Origin: an uncultured Gemmatimonadota bacterium
Lineage (GTDB): Bacteria > Gemmatimonadota > Gemmatimonadetes > Gemmatimonadales > Gemmatimonadaceae
Direction of reading: 5' to 3'
DNA: 8,291 nucleotides
NCBI GenBank assembly: GCA_946480295.1
Contig: CAMLIT010000155.1
Coordinates: forward strand, 1 to 8,291
Shown here: piece by piece, positions 1 through 6,303 of the stretch
Position numbering within the stretch: the stretch's first letter is position 1
Layout: every line of letters begins with the position of its first letter
Notes under the pieces: model-generated
What the model was told of the DNA's origin: nothing
The model's input: the letters and a program-made list of their open reading frames with translations, nothing else
The model's database searches: none
Made by a program: the position numbers and the translations under genes

Positions 1-407
1 ACCGCACCTTCGTCGTCGCCGACATCCCGGGGATCATCGAGGGCGCGCACGAGGGGAAGGGGCTCGGCCTCCAGTTCCTGCGCCACATCGAGCGCACGCG
101 CCTCCTCGCCTTCCTCGTCCCGATCGACTCGATGGACTGGCAGGCGGAGCTCGACCAGCTCCGCCGCGAGATCGAGGCGTACTCGCCGGAGCTGGCGCGC
201 AAGCCGTACTGCGTCGTCTTCAGCAAGATGGACCTGCTCGGCGAGGACGAGCCGCCGCCGATCGAGGCGCCGGACGCGTTCGGCGTCTACGTCATCAGCG
301 CCGCGGCGCGGACGGGGCTCGACGAGCTGCTCGCCGCCTGGTGGTCGCAGCTCCTCGGCGTGAAGAAGGCGGGCGAGCGACCAGAGGAGCGCGTCCCACT
401 CCCGTGA
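1..407 (+). CDS. obg: GTPase Obg/CgtA, 3' part
   Basis: The reading frame starts at base 3 and is open from the left edge, so the glycine-rich N-terminal domain and the P-loop (G1) are missing. About 134 residues remain. Visible are the G3 motif DIPG, followed by the Obg switch II signature IIEGAHEGKGLGLQFLRHIE, a G4 motif that reads SKMD at 222-233 instead of the usual NKxD, and a G5-type ISAAARTG near 295-315. Obg is a ribosome-associated GTPase needed for large-subunit assembly and stress control. The protein ends soon after the G domain (about 27 residues after G5), so it lacks the longer C-terminal OCT domain of some homologs. The stop TGA at 405-407 overlaps the dprA start, which suggests coupled translation. 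The family call is secure; the effect of the Ser in G4 is unknown. Confidence 0.95.
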   Translation, partial: RTFVVADIPGIIEGAHEGKGLGLQFLRHIERTRLLAFLVPIDSMDWQAELDQLRREIEAYSPELARKPYCVVFSKMDLLGEDEPPPIEAPDAFGVYVISAAARTGLDELLAAWWSQLLGVKKAGERPEERVPLP

Positions 408-1273
408 CGATGCGCCGCCCGCTGCCGGCCATCGAGGCGACCCGGCCGGGCGACGACCGCTGGCCGGAGGCGTTCTCGGAGCTCCGCCGGCCGCCGAAGC
501 TGCTCTGGTCCATCGGCGACTGGAGCGCGCTCCAGCCGCCGGTGATCGCGGTCGTCGGGACGCGCGCGGCCACGCCCTACGGCGAGCGCGTCACGCGCGA
601 GATCGCCGGCGCCCTCGCCCGCGCCGGCGCGTGCATCATCAGCGGGATGGCGCTCGGCATCGACGGCGTCGCGCATCGCGCCGCGCTCGACGCGGGCGGC
701 CGTACCGTCGCCGTGCTCGGCACCGGCGTGGACGTCGCCTACCCGAAGGCGCATCGCGCCCTGCACGCCGAGATCGCCGAGCACGGGCTGCTGCTCTCCG
801 AGCTCGACGTCGGCGCATACTCGCACCGCGGGTCGTTCCCCGAGCGCAACCGCATCATCGCCGCGCTCGCGCTGGCGACGATCGTCGTCGAGGCGGGCGC
901 GAAGAGCGGCGCGCTGATCACCGCGAGCCACGCGGAGTTCCTCGGCCGGACCGTCGCCGCGGTGCCCGGACCGATCGATTCGCCACGGAGCGTCGGGACG
1001 AACACCCTCATCCGCGACGCGGCGATCCCCGTCACCTCCATCGCCGACGCGCTCGCCATCGCCGGGCTCTCGCCGCCCGCGCTCGGCGGCACGACGCCGG
1101 ACGACCCGATGGAGCGCATCGTCTGGCAGGTGCTCCGCCGCGGCCCCCTCGACATGGACTCGCTCTGCGCGGCCGCGGCGCTCCCCGCGCAGGACTGCCT
1201 CGTCGCGGTCTCCGCGCTCGAGATCCGCGGCGTGCTCGAGTGCGAGCTCACCGGCGAGATCCGCCTGCGCTGA
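404..1273 (+). CDS. dprA: DNA processing protein DprA/Smf
   Basis: A 289-residue protein read from GTG at 404. DprA binds incoming single-stranded DNA during natural transformation and loads RecA. The Rossmann-like core is clear: VVGTRAATPYG (residues about 50-60), SGMALGIDGVAHRAAL (about 80-95), then TVAVLGTGVDVAYP, the SFPERNRIIAAL stretch and SGALITASHA, all family hallmarks. A C-terminal winged-helix-like region follows (RIVWQVLRRGPLDMDSL onward). The N-terminal SAM-like domain found in some DprA proteins is short or absent. GTG 404 overlaps the obg TGA by three bases and has GAGGAG at 384-389, a long spacing. ATG 410, two codons on, is the alternative. A GTG at 341 would overlap obg by 67 bases and is less likely. 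Confidence 0.94.
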   Translation: MTMRRPLPAIEATRPGDDRWPEAFSELRRPPKLLWSIGDWSALQPPVIAVVGTRAATPYGERVTREIAGALARAGACIISGMALGIDGVAHRAALDAGGRTVAVLGTGVDVAYPKAHRALHAEIAEHGLLLSELDVGAYSHRGSFPERNRIIAALALATIVVEAGAKSGALITASHAEFLGRTVAAVPGPIDSPRSVGTNTLIRDAAIPVTSIADALAIAGLSPPALGGTTPDDPMERIVWQVLRRGPLDMDSLCAAAALPAQDCLVAVSALEIRGVLECELTGEIRLR

Positions 1274-1290
1274 GCGGGGTATCACGCCGG

Positions 1291-2412
1291 ATGCCTCCCC
1301 GCCACGTCTACGTCCACGTGCCGTTCTGCGCGCGACGCTGCTCGTACTGCGACTTCTCCATCGCGGTCCGCGCCAACGTGCCCGTGGACGAGTACGTGGG
1401 CGCCGTCGCGCGCGAGCTGGACGTGCGCTTTCCGGGCAGCGAGCCGTGGGTCGCCGACACGCTCTACTTCGGCGGCGGCACGCCGTCGCGGCTCGGAGGC
1501 GACGGAATCGCGCGGCTCGTCGAGCGCATCCGCCGGCGGGTGGCGCTCGCGCCGGGCGCGGAGGTCACGCTCGAGGCCAACCCCGACGACATCACGCGCG
1601 AGAACGCCGCCGCCTGGCGTGAAGCCGGCGTGAATCGCCTGTCCATCGGCTCGCAGTCGTTCGACGACGCGGTGCTCGCGTGGATGCACCGGACGCACGA
1701 CGCCGACGCGATCGACCGCGCCGTCGAGCACTCCCGCGCGGAGGGGATCGACGACTACACCCTCGACCTGAACTTAGCGCTCCCGCCGGAGATCCAGCGC
1801 TCGTGGGAGCGCGACCTCGAGCGCGCCGTCGCCCTCCAGCCGTCGCACCTCTCGCTGTACGGGCTCACCGTGGAGCCGCACACCCCGCTCGGCCGCTGGC
1901 GCGAGCGCGGGATGGTGACCGAGGCGCCCGAGGAGCGATACGAGCGCGAGTTCCTCGTCGCGCACGAGCTCCTCGCATCGGCCGGCCTCGAGCACTACGA
2001 GGTCTCGAACTACGGCCGGCCGGACCGCCATTCGCGCCACAACAGCGCCTACTGGACCGGCGTGGCGTACGCCGGGCTCGGTCCCTCGGCGCACGAGTTC
2101 GACGGCGAGACACGTCGGTGGAACGTCGCGGCGTACGTGGAGTGGCAGCGCCGGCTGGAGGCGGGGGAGGATCCCATCGCGGGGAGCGAGCGACTGACGG
2201 CGGAGAACCGCGAAGCCGAGGCCGTGTACCTCGGGTTGAGGACCCGGGCGGGGCTAACGCTGTCTGGCGCGGAGCTTTCGTACGTGCGGCGCTGGATCGA
2301 TGCGGGCTGGGGCGCTCTCGACGCGGCGGGGCGGCTGGCACTCACCCCCGCGGGCTGGCTGCGGCTCGACGCCCTCGCCGCCGACTTGACAGCGTTCCGA
2401 AGTCGTTTGTAG
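1291..2412 (+). CDS. hemW: Radical SAM heme chaperone HemW
   Basis: A 373-residue protein of the HemW (formerly HemN-like, 'oxygen-independent coproporphyrinogen III oxidase-like') family. It holds a 4Fe-4S cluster and binds heme for transfer to heme proteins. The cluster motif is the HemW form CX3CX2C: C13, C17 and C20, with C20 followed by DF. Next come YFGGGTPS (about 59-66), EANPDD, RLSIGSQSFDD, HLSLYGLTVEPHTPL, EVSNYGRP, HNSAYW and GLGPSAHEF, and a C-terminal winged-helix-like domain. The short CX2C spacing and the HNxxYW motif favour HemW over true HemN. The stretch usually read as DLIxGLP reads DLNLALP here. ATG 1291 lies 17 bp after dprA with only a weak GGGG upstream. The stop TAG 2410-2412 doubles as part of the hrcA promoter. 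Confidence 0.95.
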   Translation: MPPRHVYVHVPFCARRCSYCDFSIAVRANVPVDEYVGAVARELDVRFPGSEPWVADTLYFGGGTPSRLGGDGIARLVERIRRRVALAPGAEVTLEANPDDITRENAAAWREAGVNRLSIGSQSFDDAVLAWMHRTHDADAIDRAVEHSRAEGIDDYTLDLNLALPPEIQRSWERDLERAVALQPSHLSLYGLTVEPHTPLGRWRERGMVTEAPEERYEREFLVAHELLASAGLEHYEVSNYGRPDRHSRHNSAYWTGVAYAGLGPSAHEFDGETRRWNVAAYVEWQRRLEAGEDPIAGSERLTAENREAEAVYLGLRTRAGLTLSGAELSYVRRWIDAGWGALDAAGRLALTPAGWLRLDALAADLTAFRSRL

Positions 2413-2415
2413 CTT
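2386..2415 (+). promoter_or_regulatory. Promoter for hrcA inside the hemW tail
   Basis: A perfect TTGACA (-35) lies at 2386-2391, followed by an 18-bp spacer and TAGCTT (-10) at 2410-2415. The region is AT-rich against a very GC-rich background. Read the other way, the -10 fits the TAnnTTTG form known from Bacteroidetes (TAGCTTTG, 2410-2417). Seven bases downstream of the hexamer is 2423, the A of the hrcA ATG, so the transcript may be leaderless. No CIRCE operator is seen. Confidence 0.7.
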
Positions 2416-2422
2416 TGAACTT

Positions 2423-3460
2423 ATGAGTCCGCAGGAGCTTTCGCGACGCGAGCGAAAAGTGCTCGAGGCGGTGATCCGGTCTTTCGTCGAGACCGCCGAG
2501 CCCGCCGGGTCCCGCACGCTCTCCCGCCGCTTCGGCCTCGGCGTCTCACCGGCCACCATCCGCAACACGATGAGCGACCTCGAAGAGAAGGGGTTGCTCT
2601 ATCATCCGCATACATCGGCCGGACGCGTGCCCACGAACAAGGCGTATCGCCTGTACGTGGACCAGCTCCTCAGCAAGCCGTCCATCGTCGTGCCCGAAGC
2701 GGGCCAGCTCTCCGAGTCGGTCGCCGCCGGCGGTTCCACGATCGAGACGATCCTTCGCCGCGCCGCCCAGGCGTTAGGCGTGTTGACGCAGGAGCTCGGC
2801 GTCGCCGTCGGTCCGCGTCTCGACAGCACCGTGCTGCGCCGGCTCGAGCTCGTGCGCGTGAGCTCGGATCGCCTGCTCATGGTCCTCACCCTCGAGGGCG
2901 GAGTCATGCGCACCGTGTTCGTCGAGGTCGCGGGGGAGATCGCCGACACCGCGCTCGCGCAGGTCGCGGCGGTGCTGAACGAGCGCCTCGGCGGGCTCAC
3001 CCTCTCCGAGATCCGCAAGTCGCTCGCGGCGCGGCTGCGCGACACGGTCGCGCCGCCCGAGGCCAGCGAGCTGCTCAACATCTTCATCCAGGAAGGGGAG
3101 CAGCTCTTCGACGCGACGCCGGGAAGCGAGGAGCGCGTCGTGCTCGGGCAGCCGTCGCTGCTCGCGGAACAGCCGGAGTTCTCCGCGGCCGACCGCATGC
3201 GCCGCCTGCTCGAGCTCACCGAGCAGCCGGAGACGATCGCCGAGGCGCTGCGCAGCCGGCAGCACACCCCGGGCATCTCCATCACCATCGGCACCGAGCA
3301 CGACGACCCGCGGCTCGCCGAGTTCACCGTCGTCACGGCCGAGTACCACGTCGGCTCGCTCAACGGCATCATCGGCGTGATCGGGCCGACCCGCATGCCG
3401 TACGACAAGGTCATCGCCCTCGTCAGCCACACGTCGCGGCTGCTCAACGATCTGCTGTAA
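2423..3460 (+). CDS. hrcA: Heat-inducible transcription repressor HrcA
   Basis: A 345-residue protein, the normal length for HrcA, the repressor that binds CIRCE operators at class I heat-shock genes and is kept active by GroEL. The N-terminal winged helix spans about residues 5-75, with GSRTLSRRFGLGVSPATIRN and DLEEKGLLYHPHTSAGRVPT, both hallmarks. The GAF-like middle and the C-terminal motif GIIGVIGPTRMPYDKVIALV follow. The start is fixed: an in-frame TGA sits at 2387-2389 and ATG 2423 is the first start codon after it. No Shine-Dalgarno precedes it, in line with a leaderless message. dnaJ follows after 15 bp, so the two are likely co-transcribed. No CIRCE inverted repeat (TTAGCACTC-N9-GAGTGCTAA) was found in the window, so its target is probably elsewhere, such as groES-groEL. 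Confidence 0.96.
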   Translation: MSPQELSRRERKVLEAVIRSFVETAEPAGSRTLSRRFGLGVSPATIRNTMSDLEEKGLLYHPHTSAGRVPTNKAYRLYVDQLLSKPSIVVPEAGQLSESVAAGGSTIETILRRAAQALGVLTQELGVAVGPRLDSTVLRRLELVRVSSDRLLMVLTLEGGVMRTVFVEVAGEIADTALAQVAAVLNERLGGLTLSEIRKSLAARLRDTVAPPEASELLNIFIQEGEQLFDATPGSEERVVLGQPSLLAEQPEFSAADRMRRLLELTEQPETIAEALRSRQHTPGISITIGTEHDDPRLAEFTVVTAEYHVGSLNGIIGVIGPTRMPYDKVIALVSHTSRLLNDLL

Positions 3461-3475
3461 CCCGCTCACGCCCCC

Positions 3476-4618
3476 ATGGCAGATTTCTATTCCGTTCTCG
3501 GCGTCGAGCGCACTGCGTCTGACGAGGAGATCAAGAAGGCGTATCGCAAGCTCGCGATGCAGTGGCATCCGGACCGGAACAACGGGTCCAAGGAAGCCGA
3601 GGAGAAGTTCAAGGACATCACCGAGGCGTACGACGTGCTGCGCGATCCGCAGAAGCGCGCGGCGTACGACCGCTACGGCGAGGCGGGGCTGCGCGGCGGC
3701 GGGCCCGGGTTCCACCACGTGGACCTCTCCGAGGCGCTCGGCATCTTCATGCGCGACTTCGGCATGGGGGGCTTCGCCGGCCTCGAGGATCTCTTCGGCG
3801 GCGGCGGCCGCTCGGCGGGCACGGTGCGCACGGGCGCCGACGTCAAGGTCACCGTGCCGCTCACGCTCGCCGAGGTCGCGACGGGGATCGAGAAGCACGT
3901 GACGGCGAAGCTCCTCGATCCGTGCGACCGCTGCGAGGGCACGGGTGCCGAGCCGGGCTCCTCGTCGCAGGTGTGCGCCACCTGCGGCGGCGCGGGCGAG
4001 GTGCGGCGCGCGCAGCGCTCGTTCTTCGGCCAGTTCGTCACCGTCGCGCCGTGCCCCGCCTGCCACGGCGAGGGGCGCATCGTGAAGTCGCCCTGCAAGA
4101 AATGCCGGGGCGAGGGGCGGACGCGCGGCGAGCACGACATCGCCATCCAGATCCCGGCCGGCGTGGCGACGGGGCAGTACATGACGCTGCGCGGCGTCGG
4201 CAACGCCGGCGCGCGGGGCGGCCCGCGCGGCGACATCCACGTCATCTTCGAGGTGGCGGAGGACCCGCGCTTCGAGCGCGACGGCGAGGATCTCTACACC
4301 GAGGTGCTCGTCACCTATCCGCAGCTCGTCCTCGGCGCCGACATCGGCGTCCCGACGGTGAACTCGAGCGTCCAGCTCCGCGTGCCGCCGGCCACGCAGA
4401 GCGGCCAGGTCTTCCTGCTCCGCGGCCGCGGGCTGCCGCGCGTGAACGGCGCCGGCACCGGCGACCTGCACGTGCGCGTCCAGCTCTGGACGCCGGACCG
4501 CCTGGCCGACGAGGAGCGCCGGCTGATCGAGCAGCTCGCGGACATCCAGCAGAGCGTGCCGACGGAGACGCGGTCGAAGGGGTTCTGGGCGAAGATGAAA
4601 GAGGCACTGGGCGCCTGA
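3476..4618 (+). CDS. dnaJ: Chaperone DnaJ (Hsp40)
   Basis: A 380-residue type I J-protein, which delivers unfolded clients to DnaK and stimulates its ATPase. Domains in order: the J domain (residues 1-70) with HPD at 31-33; a G/F-rich linker (about 72-115) with DLFGGGG; a zinc domain with four CxxCxGxG-type repeats (Cys pairs 150/153, 167/170, 193/196, 207/210); then the substrate-binding beta domains and C-terminal dimerisation region. All key residues are present, so it is a full DnaJ rather than CbpA. It sits 15 bp after hrcA, with no grpE or dnaK between, and has no visible Shine-Dalgarno, so translation may depend on reinitiation after hrcA. Its last codons and stop lie within a long hairpin at 4594-4640. 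Confidence 0.97.
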   Translation: MADFYSVLGVERTASDEEIKKAYRKLAMQWHPDRNNGSKEAEEKFKDITEAYDVLRDPQKRAAYDRYGEAGLRGGGPGFHHVDLSEALGIFMRDFGMGGFAGLEDLFGGGGRSAGTVRTGADVKVTVPLTLAEVATGIEKHVTAKLLDPCDRCEGTGAEPGSSSQVCATCGGAGEVRRAQRSFFGQFVTVAPCPACHGEGRIVKSPCKKCRGEGRTRGEHDIAIQIPAGVATGQYMTLRGVGNAGARGGPRGDIHVIFEVAEDPRFERDGEDLYTEVLVTYPQLVLGADIGVPTVNSSVQLRVPPATQSGQVFLLRGRGLPRVNGAGTGDLHVRVQLWTPDRLADEERRLIEQLADIQQSVPTETRSKGFWAKMKEALGA

Positions 4619-4640
4619 GGCACCCGGTGCCTCTTTCATC
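4594..4640 (+). terminator. Long hairpin enclosing the dnaJ stop codon
   Basis: A perfect 14-bp inverted repeat, GATGAAAGAGGCAC at 4594-4607 and GTGCCTCTTTCATC at 4627-4640, continues inward with a G-U pair (4608/4626), three pairs (4609-4611/4623-4625), one C-A mismatch and three more pairs. The apical triloop, 4616-4618, is the dnaJ stop TGA. A competing shorter stem, 4617-4633 (GAGGCAC/GTGCCTC, loop CCG), is followed by TTT at 4634-4636 and looks like a compact intrinsic terminator with a weak T tract. Confidence 0.65.
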
Positions 4641-4658
4641 CCGAGCGAAGCGAGGGAT
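4638..4658. repeat. Small hairpin repeat with tandem G-A mismatch, copy 1
   Basis: ATCCC and GGGAT arms enclose GA/GA, a two-bp GC/GC step and a GAA triloop: five pairs, two adjacent G-A oppositions, two pairs, loop. It overlaps the last three bases of the dnaJ hairpin. The core, ATCCCGAGCGAAGCGAGGGA, resembles a short intergenic repeat I recall from many high-GC environmental contigs; that recollection was not checked. Confidence 0.6.
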
Positions 4659-4698
4659 CCAGCATCGTCGGTCTCGGAGCCTGCATGCCGAGGTTGTC

Positions 4699-4727
4699 GT
4701 CCTGAGGGAGCGCAGCGACCGAAGGAT
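4699..4727. repeat. Small hairpin repeat with tandem G-A mismatches, copy 2
   Basis: The 29-base unit folds as GTCCT/AGGAT (first pair G-U), a GA/GA double mismatch, GG/CC, a second GA/GA double mismatch, GC/GC and a GCA triloop. It is copy 1 with one extra mismatch-plus-pair module. Both copies share the order of arm, G-A step and GC cap, and both lie in the 138-bp dnaJ-prmA gap. Confidence 0.6.
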
Positions 4728-4743
4728 CCGGCTCCGGCGGTGT

Positions 4744-4749
4744 TAGCTT
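4744..4749 (+). promoter_or_regulatory. Possible -10 element for prmA
   Basis: TAGCTT is followed by TTC and then GTG at 4757. The hexamer and its distance of 13 bases to the start codon equal those before hrcA. Seven bases after the hexamer lies the first base of the prmA GTG. No good -35 sits 18 bp upstream (CGAAGG at 4720-4725), so it is weaker than the hrcA promoter. Confidence 0.4.
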
Positions 4750-4756
4750 TCGTGCC

Positions 4757-5581
4757 GTGACCGACTCCTGGCTCTCCATCAAGCTCTTCCCCGGCTCGCG
4801 GCGCGACGCCGCGATCGCCGCGCTCTTCGACGCCGGCTCGTCAGGCATCCAGGAGCTCGGCGACGCCGTGCAGACCTACATGCCGGCGGGCACCGACACC
4901 GATGCCCTCGTCTGCGCCGTGCTCGCGGCGAGTCCCGATGCGCGCGTCGAGATCGCGCCCGCCGCGCCGGTCGACTGGAGCGAGCAGTGGAAGCAGGGGA
5001 TCCACGCGCAGGAGCTCGGCGCGATCACCATCGCGCCCCCGTGGCTCGCCGAGCGGTACGACCCGGCGCGCACCGTCGTGATCGATCCCGGGATGGCCTT
5101 CGGCACCGGCGAGCACGCGACGACGCGCGGCGTCATCCGCCTGCTTCCGTCCGTGATCCGTCCGGGCGACCGCGTGGCGGACCTGGGCGCGGGGAGCGCC
5201 GTCCTCGCGATCGCCGCGGCGAAGCTCGGCGCGGCGCACGTCGCCGCGATCGAGCTCGATCCCGACGCCATCGGCAACGCCGAGGAGAACGTCGCGCGCA
5301 ACGGCGTGGCGGACCGCGTGGTCGTGGTCGAGGGGGACGCGGAGCAGCTCCTGCCGCTCGTCGCCCCCGTGCGCGTCGTGCTCGCGAACATCATCTCCTC
5401 CGTGCTCGTGCAGCTGCTGCCGACGATCGCGCGCGCCCTCGCGCCGGATGGCCGCGTCATCCTGAGCGGCATCCTCTGGACGGAGCGCGAGGACATGGTG
5501 GGCGTGCTCGAAGGAAGCGGTTGGCACATCGAGGCCGAGGATCACGAGGACATCTGGTGGAGCACGATCGCCCGGCGGTAG
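4757..5581 (+). CDS. prmA: Ribosomal protein L11 methyltransferase PrmA
   Basis: A 274-residue SAM-dependent methyltransferase that trimethylates ribosomal protein L11. The N-terminal L11-recognition domain covers about residues 1-70 and the Rossmann methyltransferase domain follows. The family signature DPGMAFGTGEHATTR is at 110-124; the SAM-binding loop reads DLGAGSAVLAIAAAKLGA (142-159), acidic IELDPD ends strand 2, and LANIISSVL (209-217) is the PrmA form of motif IV. The loop has GAGSA where G-C-G-S-G is usual. The start is clear: an in-frame TGA at 4703-4705 leaves GTG 4757 as the first start codon, with no Shine-Dalgarno before it. It is followed by an overlapping rsmE, a pair often kept together after dnaJ. 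Confidence 0.95.
   Translation: MTDSWLSIKLFPGSRRDAAIAALFDAGSSGIQELGDAVQTYMPAGTDTDALVCAVLAASPDARVEIAPAAPVDWSEQWKQGIHAQELGAITIAPPWLAERYDPARTVVIDPGMAFGTGEHATTRGVIRLLPSVIRPGDRVADLGAGSAVLAIAAAKLGAAHVAAIELDPDAIGNAEENVARNGVADRVVVVEGDAEQLLPLVAPVRVVLANIISSVLVQLLPTIARALAPDGRVILSGILWTEREDMVGVLEGSGWHIEAEDHEDIWWSTIARR
5546..5550 (+). promoter_or_regulatory. Ribosome binding site for rsmE
   Basis: GAGGA lies six bases before GTG 5557, within the prmA coding end. This supports GTG 5557 rather than TTG 5521 as the rsmE start; GTA at 5578 is not a start codon. Confidence 0.55.
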
Positions 5582-6303
5582 CGACCTTCTACGCGCCGTT
5601 CGCGCTGGCGAGCGGCGGGGTCGTGTCGCTCGACGAGAGCGCGGCGCACCACGCCCGGGTGCGGCGACTCGGTGTGGAGGAGCCGGTCCGCGTCACCAAC
5701 GGGAAGGGGACGCTCGCCTGCGGCCGCATCGTTCGCGTCGGCAAGGGAGAGCTGGATGTCGCCATCGCCGAGACGGAGCACGTCACCGCGCCGCCGCCGC
5801 TGCACCTGTTCGTGCCGGTGGCCGACCGCGACCGCATGCTCTGGCTCGCCGAGAAGGCCACGGAGCTGGCGGTGAGCGTCTGGCAGCCGGTGCTCTTCCA
5901 GCGCTCGCGCAGCGTCAGCCCGCGCGGCGAGGGCGAGGCGTTCGCCGCGAAGGTGCGCGCCCGCATGATCGGCGCGCTGGAGCAGTCCGGGGGGGCATGG
6001 CTCCCCGAGATCAAGCACGAGCTGCCCGTTCCCGGCGCCGCGCTCGCCGACCCGTCGCTCGACCGGTTCGTTCTCGACCGCGACGCGGCCCCCCTCGCCC
6101 GGCATTCGCCGCGTCCGGACGCGGCGATCGCCCTCGGGCCGGAAGGAGGGATGGAGGTCGCCGAGCTGCGAATCTTCCTCGATCACGGCTGGCGCGCCGC
6201 GAGTCTCGGCAGCACCATCCTGCGTTTCGAGACCGCCGCGATCGCCGCGGTCTCGCTCTTCCGCGCCCATTTCGTTCACGATCAGGAGGGACGACGTGCC
6301 TGA
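5557..6303 (+). CDS. rsmE: 16S rRNA m3U1498 methyltransferase RsmE
   Basis: A 248-residue protein of the SPOUT (alpha/beta-knot) superfamily that methylates N3 of U1498 in 16S rRNA; usual length is about 240-250. After a PUA-like N-terminal domain (FYAPFALASGG, SAAHHARVRRLGV at 29-40) come the family stretches LFVPVADRDRMLWLAEKATELAV (split here as residues 84-92 and 93-106), EQSGGAWLPEI (142-152), LGPEGG (193-198) and SLGSTILRFETAAIAAVSLF (216-235), which form the trefoil-knot SAM site. The Arg usual after EQSG is Gly here, and the usual LRTETA reads LRFETA. It overlaps prmA by 25 bases and the HIT gene by 8, so the three are translated as one unit. Confidence 0.93.
   Translation: MEHDRPAVATFYAPFALASGGVVSLDESAAHHARVRRLGVEEPVRVTNGKGTLACGRIVRVGKGELDVAIAETEHVTAPPPLHLFVPVADRDRMLWLAEKATELAVSVWQPVLFQRSRSVSPRGEGEAFAAKVRARMIGALEQSGGAWLPEIKHELPVPGAALADPSLDRFVLDRDAAPLARHSPRPDAAIALGPEGGMEVAELRIFLDHGWRAASLGSTILRFETAAIAAVSLFRAHFVHDQEGRRA
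6284..6289 (+). promoter_or_regulatory. Strong ribosome binding site for the HIT gene
   Basis: AGGAGG, a full anti-Shine-Dalgarno match, lies six bases before GTG 6296 and inside the end of rsmE. It is the best such site in the window and fixes the GTG start. Confidence 0.8.

Noticed and set aside
341..403. Earlier GTG start for dprA at 341
   Set aside because: It would overlap obg by 67 bases and add an Arg-rich leader unlike other DprA proteins; GTG 404 overlaps the obg stop neatly.
287..1285. A 332-codon open frame on the - strand across dprA
   Set aside because: Same reason: antisense to a clear gene and rich in Arg, Ala and Asp with no recognisable motif.
1774..1782. TTAGCGCTC, one base from a CIRCE half-site (TTAGCACTC)
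   Set aside because: No GAGTGCTAA-like partner follows at nine bases and it lies inside hemW.
2774..4639. A 621-codon open frame on the - strand across hrcA and dnaJ
   Set aside because: It lies opposite two well-supported genes, its product is a low-complexity run of Arg, Ala, Glu and Asp, and it matches no family. Long antisense frames are expected at this GC content.
4619..4756. A riboswitch or small RNA in the dnaJ-prmA gap
   Set aside because: The structure found is explained by the terminator-like hairpin and two repeats; no known riboswitch core was recognised.
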